Positions 6,080 to 13,381 of a DNA stretch of 22,314 bases are shown one piece after another. Below the pieces are notes generated by a model, which made no database searches, was not told the origin of the DNA, and was given only the letters and a program-made list of their open reading frames with translations. Numbering within the stretch: the first letter of the stretch is position 1; each line of letters begins with the position of its first letter. The stretch comes from a virus: positions 1 to 22,314 of the IMG/VR virus record IMGVR_UViG_3300035698_003502. The stretch is one strand, 5' to 3'. The translations under genes and the position numbers were made by a program.

Positions 6080-7951
6080 TTATAGAATGTCGCAGCCACC
6101 CCCGACACAAGCCAGGGTCTGAGAGCCTTCTGTGTTATCTTCCTTCTCGTAGTCAGACAACTTGGAGAAGTCGATAGTTGGCATCTTAGCTAGAGCAGCC
6201 TCGTACTGTTCTTCTGAGATTGGGTCGTAAGGTGGTTGCTCATAGGTATGCTCAGAGTATGGCAAGAAAGAGATACCTGTGATGTAGTCAAAGTTCTGAT
6301 ACACCCAGTCACCAACCATAAGCCACTCATGCTCCTTGACGTAGATCGTGACAGAAACAGAGTGCTCAGACCAGTGCTTCTGGAAGAGCAGCCAGTTCTC
6401 CAACTGTTCAATTGCTGTTTGACCTCCAGCCTTGACAGACCCCCTTGGGGCCTTGATAGGGAAGTAGAACACAGTAGTTTTCTCTGGGGCAGTAATATCA
6501 GGCTCGTTTGGGACACCTTGATCTTTCATCATCTGCGTTAGAGGGTCCATGCTGGATTGTCGCACTGAGCGGATGTAGAAGTCAGAGAAGCGCCCGTGGA
6601 TACCAGAGGAAGAGTTTACTTTCTGAGAGACCGTACCAGAAGGCTTGATTGTTGTGACAGCTGCTGCTGGGTTGATACCTAGTTTGGCTGCGTAAAGCTC
6701 ATTTGTATCGATTGCTTGGAGCTTGAGCACTTCAAGAAGTTCTTCTGTTGGCTTCTGGAGCAGGGGGTTATCCTGAATGCCTGTTAGGGAAACGCCAAGT
6801 AGGGCTTCTTCCTCACAGTTACGTTGCCAAAGCTTACGGACGTAGGGGAAGTTCGTGAGGGTAGCTTGTAGAGTACCCAAGATAGCCGCCAGTCGTACTT
6901 TGCGAAGGAGGTCTTCCTTGGTGTCACCTTCTCTAGCAATCGCCTCTGATAGGTTACAGAGTTCCCCGTGTCTCAGAACGATTTCTGCACAAGGGTTTGT
7001 TCCCATAAGTAGGTCAGAATTACGACGTGCCGGGGCCATAGTGCGGGCACCTTGTCGGTTGTAGATACCTCGTTCACCGGAACCAGACTTCATCAAGGAA
7101 ACCCATTCTTCCATGAATTGTGCCATAGAAGGCTTCTGGTCATAGACTGCGGAGTTATTTGACAGGGCGCGGTGAGGGGCAATCTTCCACCACATACCTG
7201 ACTTGCAGTCACGGATTTCTGGGTCGGTGAGGTCTGAGAGGCTGATGAGAGCAGAGCGCCGGACACCGCCTACAACAACAATCTCTGCAATCTTACAGAC
7301 GATGTCGTGAACTTCTTGAGTGGTAAGTTTACGTCCTGCTGCCGACTTGAATACTAGTGTAAGGTAAGCAAAAAGATCCATAAGTGGTTTCGGACCAGAA
7401 GCTCGTCCACCCATAGTCTTAAGTCGAGAACCCTCGGGTCGTATCTTAGAGTAGTCCCATTCATGTACATTTCCTAAGTAAAGATCAGCGATAAGCTTAC
7501 GGAGGGCCTTGGCCCAACCTTCAGAAGAGTCCCCAATGGAGATTACTCGCTCTGACTTAGTGAAGTTATCGTTGATGATTGGTAGTTTGTTGACGTGTTG
7601 AGCCTCTGCCGAGAAACCAACCCCTGTTCCTGCCATGAGGATAAATAGAATCTCATCGAAGACTCGGGGGTTATCTACCACAGCAAAGCTACAGTTATAG
7701 CCTCGGAAGTGGTTCTGGGATAGCGCTGGTCCAGCAGCCCAGAGAGACCGCATGGAGGGCATCACTTCATGGTTGTATACGGCGTCATAGAGTTCGACCC
7801 AAAGGGAGTTGGGGAGGTTTTTGTCTTTAGTCTCCCCTTTCCAGAAGTCAATAAGTCGTGTCACAGTTTCCGCCCAAGTCTCTCGGCGACCTAGCTCAGG
7901 TATGAAGCGAGAGTAACGAGAGAGGTGGATGAAAGTTTGATAGTTGTCCAT
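6080..7951 (-). CDS. nrdJ: class II (cobalamin-dependent) ribonucleotide reductase
   Basis: Makes deoxyribonucleotides from ribonucleotides using adenosylcobalamin, so it needs no iron-tyrosyl subunit and works with or without oxygen. The sequence has 623 residues. Features visible: Cys87 in YNCSF and Cys332 in ELCNLSE (the reducible pair), Asn319-Pro-Cys321-Ala-Glu323 (thiyl-radical Cys with Asn/Glu), GVRRSALISLSD (229-240), KPSGTVS in the C-terminal half, and Cys615/Cys620 (CVGGGC) near the end for re-reduction. The C-x4-C tail and length fit the monomeric RTPR type. No nrdB-like gene is nearby. AAGGAAG precedes the ATG by 7 bases. A glutaredoxin gene three genes downstream is the probable electron donor. 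The host must supply or import B12. Confidence 0.95.
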   Translation of the reverse strand: MDNYQTFIHLSRYSRFIPELGRRETWAETVTRLIDFWKGETKDKNLPNSLWVELYDAVYNHEVMPSMRSLWAAGPALSQNHFRGYNCSFAVVDNPRVFDEILFILMAGTGVGFSAEAQHVNKLPIINDNFTKSERVISIGDSSEGWAKALRKLIADLYLGNVHEWDYSKIRPEGSRLKTMGGRASGPKPLMDLFAYLTLVFKSAAGRKLTTQEVHDIVCKIAEIVVVGGVRRSALISLSDLTDPEIRDCKSGMWWKIAPHRALSNNSAVYDQKPSMAQFMEEWVSLMKSGSGERGIYNRQGARTMAPARRNSDLLMGTNPCAEIVLRHGELCNLSEAIAREGDTKEDLLRKVRLAAILGTLQATLTNFPYVRKLWQRNCEEEALLGVSLTGIQDNPLLQKPTEELLEVLKLQAIDTNELYAAKLGINPAAAVTTIKPSGTVSQKVNSSSGIHGRFSDFYIRSVRQSSMDPLTQMMKDQGVPNEPDITAPEKTTVFYFPIKAPRGSVKAGGQTAIEQLENWLLFQKHWSEHSVSVTIYVKEHEWLMVGDWVYQNFDYITGISFLPYSEHTYEQPPYDPISEEQYEAALAKMPTIDFSKLSDYEKEDNTEGSQTLACVGGGCDIL

Positions 7952-7999
7952 TAAGGCTTCCTTGTTTTTATTGTTTTTATAGCGTGCCTCGTTGGGCGG

Positions 8000-8218
8000 T
8001 TAGTCTTCTGTCATAGGTCGGTGGTCAAGGAAGTAGCTAATGCTCTCTTCTGTGGCCTTTTGTTTACGCCACGCCTTACCTCCTTCTAGCATTTTACGGA
8101 GGTGTTCTTCCCGAGCTAGGTACTCTCCGATAGAGATACCCTGCTTTCGGGCGGCATACACTGCGCGTTCATGGTCACGGCGATCTTCTGCATCCCAGAT
8201 GTCATGGCTACTCGGCAC
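8000..8218 (-). CDS. hypothetical charged protein, 72 aa
   Basis: I chose the GTG at 8218 because a purine-rich GAGGAGGAGG lies just upstream. The longer frame to 8278 would start at TTG and add an Arg-rich stretch overlapping another gene. The protein is highly charged and helical (DIWDAEDRRDHERAVYAARK, then GEYLAREEHLRKML). No known family. Confidence 0.6.
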   Translation of the reverse strand: MPSSHDIWDAEDRRDHERAVYAARKQGISIGEYLAREEHLRKMLEGGKAWRKQKATEESISYFLDHRPMTED

Positions 8219-8291
8219 CCTCCTCCTCCTCATAGTCCAACCCGTAGTTGTCACAGTTATCCTGGCTGTATTCCTCAACGTCGTACTTCAT
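8208..8291 (-). CDS. very small acidic peptide, 27 aa
   Basis: A 27-codon ORF starting MKYDVEEYSQDNCDNYGLDY and ending EEEEGAE. It has GAGGGAGAG 7 bases before the ATG and fits exactly between neighbouring genes, overlapping the next start. Its repeated GAG codons double as the ribosome site of the downstream GTG-started gene. It could be a real peptide or only a coupling leader. Confidence 0.45.
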   Translation of the reverse strand: MKYDVEEYSQDNCDNYGLDYEEEEGAE

Positions 8292-8295
8292 GTGG

Positions 8296-8634
8296 CTACT
8301 CTCCCTCTTCCACTTCAACGTTTTCTTCCATCAACTTCAAGAGAGGGGGTTTTTCCTCTACCTTTGGCTTGGTACCTTCTAGGAACTTATCATAGGTAAT
8401 GAAACCCCTGATGAGGTCAAAGGAGTAGAACATAAAGCTACGCTCTTCCTCTGAGAACTTGGCACGAATATCTGGTGCTGTCAGGAAGCGTACCACAGCG
8501 GGGGTTGTATCAAAGACCTCGTACAAGAATTCGTTTGAGTAGAGCCAAGCTCGTTGCATCTCAATAGGAACCTCAACAGGGGGTGTTGGTGTTGTTTCAG
8601 CTTTAGTGGTCTTTGCTTTAGTTTTCTCAGTCAT
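8296..8634 (-). CDS. hypothetical protein, 112 aa
   Basis: The start at 8634 is preferred because AAGGA lies 7 bases upstream and just after the helicase stop. An upstream Met would overlap the helicase gene. The N-terminus (MTEKTKAKTTKAETTPTPP) is low-complexity Lys/Thr/Pro. The middle is helical (FLTAPDIRAKF, RSFMFYSFDLIRGF) and the tail is acidic (EENVEVEEGE). No family is recognised. Its position directly after the primase-helicase suggests a replication accessory role, which is only inference. Confidence 0.7.
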   Translation of the reverse strand: MTEKTKAKTTKAETTPTPPVEVPIEMQRAWLYSNEFLYEVFDTTPAVVRFLTAPDIRAKFSEEERSFMFYSFDLIRGFITYDKFLEGTKPKVEEKPPLLKLMEENVEVEEGE

Positions 8635-8644
8635 AGTTGTTTCC

Positions 8645-10372
8645 TTAAAAGTCGATTGCGTCAATTTCTTCATCTGTTATATCCATTGTTGTTGCCTTGA
8701 AACCACCTAGACTCTCATCTTTAGCAAAGAGTCTTCCGGTGTCGTGGTCATAACCTAAAGAGCCAGAAGGCCCGGTCAAACCTGTGTAGCGGCACTTAAG
8801 TACCTTTGTTGTGATCTTGTTTCGTTCACCCTCGTCCACCGCACCAGCATCTCTGGCAAAGGCAATAACATCCATACTGATCTGTTTGATAGAACCAGAA
8901 CCACGAATATCGTCTAGGGAGGGTAGTTTACCTTCCTCAAAGGACTTACCCTTGTTGTCTGTCTTTCGGAGGTGGGAGATTAGCCCCAACCAGATCTCAT
9001 GCTTCTTGACCAGCCGTAGCAGGTCATTCATAATACGATCCGTAGCCTCGTTACCAGTGAGACCCTCAGCACCTTCTGAGACAAGAATTGTGATGTGATC
9101 TAGAAAGAGGTACTTGACACCTTTCAGGGCCATGAACTCCAGGTGGTCAATGATAGAGCCATCCGCCAGGGAGCCGTGGTGATCAAGCACCATCACCCTG
9201 TCATCACCAAAGACCTTCTCGAAGCTGTCAATCTCTTCTTCCTCTGTCAGAGGTGTCTCAGTGACGTTCTTTTTGCTTTCCATCCCTAGAAGCTTACTTA
9301 CTGTCTCTGCTGGAGACTCCTCTAAACTAAGGATACCCACCTTTGAATCGGTGGTGTGGAGCAGGTGAAGCACAATCTCTCTTAGAATGGTACTCTTGCC
9401 GCTACCTGTCCCCGAGGTCCACAAGGTGATCTCACCAAACCTCATACCCTTGAGCTTCTGGTTGATACCTTCCATAAAGGGCGGGTACGGAACAGATTCA
9501 ATTGTCTTGTAGGCTTGGTACTTCTCCCAGAGGGCATCCTTGGTGAGGATACCAGCGGGGGTGTACTCCGAGGCATTCCACACAGCTTGTTGGACAGCGG
9601 CTGGCTCCTTGATCCAAAGATCAGAAGCATCCTTCTCAGAAGCCTTGACTACCTTACAGATGTCATAGCCAATGATCTTTGCTGCCTCTTTCATGGCAAC
9701 TTCACCAGCGTCGTCTTTGTCCATCCAAAGGATGATCTCTTTGTACTGCTTCCTCAGGTCTTCTCGTATGTCAACGAGGTCACCTGTCATAGTTGCTGAA
9801 CGCAAGGACATCACAGGGTAGAACTTCTTGTACTTCTTCCAAATGGCGGTGGCAACAGCCAGGGTGTCTTCCTCCCCTTCTGTAATGATCAACTTTAGAC
9901 CACCTGAGAAGAGATTGTAACCGAAGAGTCCTGTCACAGTGCCGATACAACCCTTGGACTTGAAGTCCTTTGGCATAACCCGCACCTTGTAGCCTTTTGG
10001 CCTCCCTTCAAAGTAGTTGTAGGGGTAGTACTTCTCATTGACGTTACCGTGGGTGTCGTAGGCTACCTTGACGCCATAGAACTCATAGACCTCTTTTGGA
10101 ACCTTACGTTTAGCATCCGAGGTGGAGACATAACTGTCCGTCACGGTATCGACTAGCTTAACGTAGTCAACCCAAGCACCCTTGTTAGTATTGGAGGAGA
10201 CCGCTTCAAACTCGGCCTCTAGTTCTTCTTCTTCTGTCATAGCGCCCTTCTTTCTTATGGTGGGTTTTAAACAACCTGGGGAAAAGCAGTAGGAGTGGCC
10301 ATCTTCGTAGACAGCACGGTTGTCACTACTTCCACAGAACTCACAGGCGATGTGCTCAACTATTCTTGACAT
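8645..10372 (-). CDS. T7 gp4-like DNA primase-helicase
   Basis: A bifunctional replisome protein of 575 residues, close to T7 gp4 (566). Domains in order: an N-terminal zinc finger (Cys10, Cys13, Cys29, Cys34) for template recognition; a TOPRIM primase core with Glu165 (TEGEED) and Asp218/Asp220 (WMDKDD); a linker; then a RecA-type helicase with Walker A GTGSGKST (321-328), EES (351-353), Walker B-like LFLDH (Asp425) and SHLRK (466-470). The acidic C-terminus (ITDEEIDAIDF) matches the T7 tail that contacts the polymerase. The start overlaps the end of the GIY-YIG gene by 17 bases, so its ribosome site (GGAG 10 bases upstream) lies inside that gene. Confidence 0.95.
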   Translation of the reverse strand: MSRIVEHIACEFCGSSDNRAVYEDGHSYCFSPGCLKPTIRKKGAMTEEEELEAEFEAVSSNTNKGAWVDYVKLVDTVTDSYVSTSDAKRKVPKEVYEFYGVKVAYDTHGNVNEKYYPYNYFEGRPKGYKVRVMPKDFKSKGCIGTVTGLFGYNLFSGGLKLIITEGEEDTLAVATAIWKKYKKFYPVMSLRSATMTGDLVDIREDLRKQYKEIILWMDKDDAGEVAMKEAAKIIGYDICKVVKASEKDASDLWIKEPAAVQQAVWNASEYTPAGILTKDALWEKYQAYKTIESVPYPPFMEGINQKLKGMRFGEITLWTSGTGSGKSTILREIVLHLLHTTDSKVGILSLEESPAETVSKLLGMESKKNVTETPLTEEEEIDSFEKVFGDDRVMVLDHHGSLADGSIIDHLEFMALKGVKYLFLDHITILVSEGAEGLTGNEATDRIMNDLLRLVKKHEIWLGLISHLRKTDNKGKSFEEGKLPSLDDIRGSGSIKQISMDVIAFARDAGAVDEGERNKITTKVLKCRYTGLTGPSGSLGYDHDTGRLFAKDESLGGFKATTMDITDEEIDAIDF

Positions 10373-11135
10373 TTTCTAGATACTCCGCCTGCCATCCGTA
10401 GATAGTCTTCTTTTCGCCCCTAGCAACCCTAGCAACAGAATCGTGGGCACATCCAATATACTTTGCCGCTTCTTTTGAATTGTTGAAGAGGTGCTGTTCA
10501 TCTGCTTTGGTGATGATGATAGGTTTCTTACCCGGACCCCAGTACTTAGGGTCCAGACCCCCGGGAATTAGGTTATCCCGAAGGTTGGGGTTACTAGCGG
10601 GTTTTCCTACTAACCAAGAACCTTGGTTTGGATTTCTCATATGGGCTTCGCTCATTTTCTGCCTAGTTTCTTCAGTATGGAACTCCTTAGTAATCCAACG
10701 GATTGCTGCAATGTGACCATTCAGGAAAAGACGTTCATCAGTGTCACCTAGCTTACTAGTAAGGCAGTCACACTTTGTTTGCCACTCAATTTCAGCTGCG
10801 TTTAGCCCACCTCGTGTATTGTAGTACTCAAGGATGTGAAAGTTAAAGGTTTCAATACCTTCTCTCTCTATAAGCTCTTTTACATGTTTGCTACTACCTC
10901 TGTAAGTGCGCCAAGGGGTTTCCTTACCATAGAGCTTACCCTTCCTTTTACCCCCATGAACAGTTTGCTTACGCCCAATGTAAAGTTTTCCTGTCGTAGT
11001 ACTTTCTATACAATAAACAAAACCAAATGTTTTTTTCGGGTTTATATGGGAGAGTGCGGGTGGAACAAGCCAATGGCCAAGGTTATCGCCTTTTTCGGTG
11101 TTACTAATTACTTCATACAGATATGCAAGATTCAT
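10356..11135 (-). CDS. GIY-YIG homing endonuclease
   Basis: Free-standing site-specific endonuclease likely to spread itself into related phage genomes. The 259-residue form starts at the ATG at 11135, with GAAGGA upstream. An upstream ATC-rich extension to 11165 lies inside the exonuclease gene. The catalytic domain has F-GFVYCIES (38-45) and KLYIGRK (50-56), the two GIY-YIG halves, then an Arg-rich helix and Glu115 region (LNAAEIEWQT). A NUMOD3-like HTEETRQKMSEAHM (153-166) and a C-terminal NUMOD1/HTH-like part (NNSKEAAKYIG...VARVARGEKKTIYGW) would bind DNA. It is wedged between the exonuclease and primase-helicase genes, overlapping both. Confidence 0.9.
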   Translation of the reverse strand: MNLAYLYEVISNTEKGDNLGHWLVPPALSHINPKKTFGFVYCIESTTTGKLYIGRKQTVHGGKRKGKLYGKETPWRTYRGSSKHVKELIEREGIETFNFHILEYYNTRGGLNAAEIEWQTKCDCLTSKLGDTDERLFLNGHIAAIRWITKEFHTEETRQKMSEAHMRNPNQGSWLVGKPASNPNLRDNLIPGGLDPKYWGPGKKPIIITKADEQHLFNNSKEAAKYIGCAHDSVARVARGEKKTIYGWQAEYLENVKNS

Positions 11136-11964
11136 ACTTATCCTTCGCAATCTTAAAATGGTCATCCTTAAAACGCCAAAGGTGGATTAGACGTCCATTA
11201 AAAACCATGTGATCGTAACCTTCTTCACCGTAGGCTTTACTATAAGCACGACATACAGCAGCTTCGTATTCTTCTCGTGTGGTAAGTCCCTCTAAATGCT
11301 TCGCAGCGGTCTTTGGGCCACAACCTTTTATACCTGGTATCTGGTCAACATTGTCACCCATTAACAACTGGTACCAGTAAAACCACTCTGCGTACTCTGG
11401 TGTCACTTCATACTTGTGAGCATGTTTGGTAGGGTGGATGTTGACAAAGTGCCAACCATCAATACAGTCAAGGTCCTTATCAATAGAACAAATGACATAC
11501 TCCTTACCGGTAAGCTTACACTCGTTAGACCAGATACGGATTAGATCATCCGCTTCACAGCCCTCAGAAATAACAGCACCCTCGCGGTCAGCAAGGTAGT
11601 CTTGGAGCTTGGGGAACCAAGAAGGTTTATTGCTCTGTACTGTTGTTCGTGCTGAGTTGATCTTGTAGTCGGGGTGGATGTCTTTACGGAAGTTAGTAGG
11701 ACCTCCTACAGCCATTGCCCAGTCATCAGCAAAAACAGACTCGATTGTGTCCTTCAAGAGCTTGTCGAGGTTCTTTTTAGCTTTGTTGAACCCTGTTGTC
11801 TCAAAGGAATGGGCAGCTGCTACCACTTGTCGATCATACTTCTCTTGATCGTAATCCCCTTTATCAAGTTTGTCCTTAAGGCGCTTTAGGTACTTGTTGT
11901 AGGTGATGTTCACATGCCAAGAAGCTTGGTAGGTAAACGGATCACCATCAATTAGTGCGATCAT
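11113..11964 (-). CDS. T7 gp6-like 5'-3' exonuclease (FEN family)
   Basis: Exonuclease of the 5'-nuclease superfamily, 283 residues (T7 gp6 has 300). In T7-like phages it degrades host DNA and removes RNA primers. Metal-binding acids are visible: Asp6/Asp8 (IDGDP), EADD in the middle, SIDKDLD, and then the helix-three-turn-helix block MGDNVDQIPGIKGCGPKTA. The promoter at 11986-12010 starts a transcript 29 bases before the ATG, and AGAGGA gives a good ribosome site. It is thus the first gene of its transcription unit. Confidence 0.93.
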   Translation of the reverse strand: MIALIDGDPFTYQASWHVNITYNKYLKRLKDKLDKGDYDQEKYDRQVVAAAHSFETTGFNKAKKNLDKLLKDTIESVFADDWAMAVGGPTNFRKDIHPDYKINSARTTVQSNKPSWFPKLQDYLADREGAVISEGCEADDLIRIWSNECKLTGKEYVICSIDKDLDCIDGWHFVNIHPTKHAHKYEVTPEYAEWFYWYQLLMGDNVDQIPGIKGCGPKTAAKHLEGLTTREEYEAAVCRAYSKAYGEEGYDHMVFNGRLIHLWRFKDDHFKIAKDKYESCISV

Positions 11965-11985
11965 AAAGTTGTCCTCTTTTTATTG

Positions 11986-12010
11986 TTTTCGTCATTAGTC
12001 GGCAGTATTT
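11986..12010 (-). promoter_or_regulatory. predicted phage RNA polymerase promoter, copy 1
   Basis: The minus strand reads AAATACTGCCGACTAAT then GACGAAAA, with the predicted start at the G at 11993. It matches 20803-20827 at 23 of 25 bases. Lined up with the T7 promoter (TAATAC...CACTATA-G), it keeps AATAC at -16 to -12, CTA at -5 to -3, and G at +1. It precedes the exonuclease gene. Confidence 0.82.
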
Positions 12011-12016
12011 TTCTAC

Positions 12017-12304
12017 CTATAGTTTCTTCGGGTTGAGTAAGCGGTATTCCAGCTTAGCGATGTTGTAAGACATCAGGTCTTTAAGGGTGAAACCTCTTGA
12101 TGTCGCAATAGCGTTGACATACCAAAGCACGTCACCTAGCTCATCACGGATTTGTTCTGTTCGTTGGTTTCCTGTGATACACTCCTTACGGCGTTCAGCG
12201 AGGACCTCCCCAGCCTCACTCCCCAGGCCAGTGAAGAGAATCTCATCTGTGGTACCTTCCGTGAAGAAGTCCATAGCGAGCTTACTGTAAAGTTTTGTCT
12301 TCAT
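12017..12304 (-). CDS. MazG-like nucleotide pyrophosphohydrolase
   Basis: A 95-residue all-alpha NTP-PPase fold. The metal-binding blocks are Glu30-Ala-Gly-Glu33 (GSEAGEV) and Glu55-x-x-Asp58 (RDELGDVLWY), the ExxE and ExxD hallmark. It would hydrolyse (d)NTPs to monophosphates and pyrophosphate. In marine phages MazG proteins are suspected of adjusting nucleotide or alarmone pools. AAGGTGA precedes the ATG. It is the last gene before the phage promoter at 11986-12010. Confidence 0.88.
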   Translation of the reverse strand: MKTKLYSKLAMDFFTEGTTDEILFTGLGSEAGEVLAERRKECITGNQRTEQIRDELGDVLWYVNAIATSRGFTLKDLMSYNIAKLEYRLLNPKKL

Positions 12305-12314
12305 GCTTTCACCT

Positions 12315-12554
12315 TCATACTTTCACTTTCATTCTAGTGTCATAAGCCCCTGAGGGGTTTTGTAGGGCGCAGAAAATTTCATTAAGCTGTACGTAGGACA
12401 AACAAATGATCTGGTACTCCTCGTTGTGCTCATCCCACTGTCTGATAAAGACCCTACTCTCGTCTGTGATAATTACGTTCACATCCTCAAAAGTACCCTC
12501 ATCGTCAAGAACCACGATGTCTGCGTAGTCTGATCCCAGCTCACTTGTGAACAT
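12315..12554 (-). CDS. hypothetical protein, 79 aa
   Basis: A small acidic, beta-rich protein (SDYADIVVLDDEGTFEDVNV, then RVFIRQWDEH, then QIICLSYVQLNEIFCAL). The 'strand-strand-strand then I-LS-xQLxEI' layout is common among tiny phage proteins with no known function. GAGGA lies about 9 bases before the ATG. It overlaps the preceding gene by 14 bases. Confidence 0.65.
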   Translation of the reverse strand: MFTSELGSDYADIVVLDDEGTFEDVNVIITDESRVFIRQWDEHNEEYQIICLSYVQLNEIFCALQNPSGAYDTRMKVKV

Positions 12555-12735
12555 TATGTTGTTCCTCTAGATATTTGTTGAATTGTGCTACCATAAGGTT
12601 GTGAGTCAACATAGCACACAACCAACCATTACCCTCGTGTTGGGTTAGCAAGTCGGTGAGGTGCGGTTGGCTCTCAGGGGTGATGCAGAAGTTAGTCACC
12701 TTAAAGGGTGATTCCTTTGGTTTATCGTTCATCAT
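12541..12735 (-). CDS. hypothetical protein, 64 aa
   Basis: Starts MMNDKPKESPFKVTNFCITP and continues with a helix (HLTDLLTQHEGNGWLCAML). GAGG precedes the ATG, which overlaps the upstream stop (ATGA). No family is recognised. Confidence 0.6.
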   Translation of the reverse strand: MMNDKPKESPFKVTNFCITPESQPHLTDLLTQHEGNGWLCAMLTHNLMVAQFNKYLEEQHNVHK

Positions 12736-12905
12736 ATTACCTCGTATTCTACAGGCTCATCACCAAAAGACTCTAGTTGTATCAACAACTCAGATAAGCT
12801 AAGGCTATTTATCCAGTCATAGAAATATAAGGAGTCAGAGTCTACGTAACAGTGCCCTGCCCAGTAGTGGCTTCGTAAGTTAGCTATACTATCAGAAATC
12901 TTCAT
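12732..12905 (-). CDS. hypothetical protein, 57 aa
   Basis: I start this gene at MKISDSIANLRSH (12905), which has AAGG upstream; an ATG at 12923 lacks a ribosome site. It is Ser/Tyr-rich (SHYWAGHCYVDSDSLYFYDW) with a short helix SLSELLIQLESFG. The function is unknown. Confidence 0.6.
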   Translation of the reverse strand: MKISDSIANLRSHYWAGHCYVDSDSLYFYDWINSLSLSELLIQLESFGDEPVEYEVI

Positions 12906-13164
12906 CTTTATAGTACCTTTCATAGAGGTTTACCAACCCCTTCTTGTCGGGGTGGCTGCGAACCCACATACCAGTGGCGGGTTCAAAGTGTTTCTTAAAG
13001 AAGTTGTCAAGCTTCCTGTTTCCAGTCTTAAACTCAGGGTCAATCTTGTAGGAAAGCCCGTCGAAGTCACCATCGCTCATAATAGAGGTATTCTTATACT
13101 CATAAGCGAAGGCGGCTACCGACAGGCGTATCCTATTCCGAGTTTCTTCGCAGAAGATTACCAA
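12892..13164 (-). CDS. conserved phage protein resembling LigA domain Ia
   Basis: A 90-residue protein with a TTG start overlapping the upstream stop, so translation is probably coupled. The N-terminal helix and block RIRLSVAAFAYEYKNTSIMS then DGDFDGL resemble domain Ia of NAD-dependent DNA ligase (Tyr, then ISDAEYD-L). The Tyr and two Asp positions are kept, but His is Glu and the second Tyr is Phe. The second half (NRKLDNFFKKHFEPATGMWVR) is unlike LigA. I know close relatives only as phage proteins without a function. NAD binding is a weak possibility. Confidence 0.6.
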   Translation of the reverse strand: MVIFCEETRNRIRLSVAAFAYEYKNTSIMSDGDFDGLSYKIDPEFKTGNRKLDNFFKKHFEPATGMWVRSHPDKKGLVNLYERYYKDEDF

Positions 13165-13379
13165 GCTACGTTGTATTCTTGGTATCCAGAGGTCTCTTGA
13201 ACACAGTAACCTTTCTCTTCAAGCTCAAGAATAACCTCTTTTGTCAGCTCTCTGGCAAGAACCCTACGATGCCCCTTATACGCTGCGTCTTCGATACTCT
13301 CAATAACCAGCGTAACCTTGCGGCTTTTAGATCGTATAATTTGTTCTCCCGCAGTAGCTAAGAATCTCATTTCATACAT
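13158..13379 (-). CDS. hypothetical protein, 73 aa
   Basis: A small basic protein (KSRKVTLVIESIEDAAYKGH, RVLARELTKEVILELEEKGY) with an alternating strand/helix pattern. It follows the DNA polymerase gene by 2 bases. GAGG in the polymerase's last codons serves as its ribosome site. No family is recognised. Confidence 0.65.
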   Translation of the reverse strand: MYEMRFLATAGEQIIRSKSRKVTLVIESIEDAAYKGHRRVLARELTKEVILELEEKGYCVQETSGYQEYNVAW

Positions 13380-13381
13380 AG

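Noticed and set aside
7975-7999. Partial likeness to the phage promoter before the ribonucleotide reductase gene
   Set aside because: Only about 10 of 18 positions agree, and neither the AATAC block nor the CTAAT-G start is preserved.
12345-12362. Plus-strand hairpin CCCC-TGA-GGGG-TTTTG, like a T7 terminator
   Set aside because: All genes run on the minus strand, it lies inside a coding gene, and no T-run follows on the minus strand.
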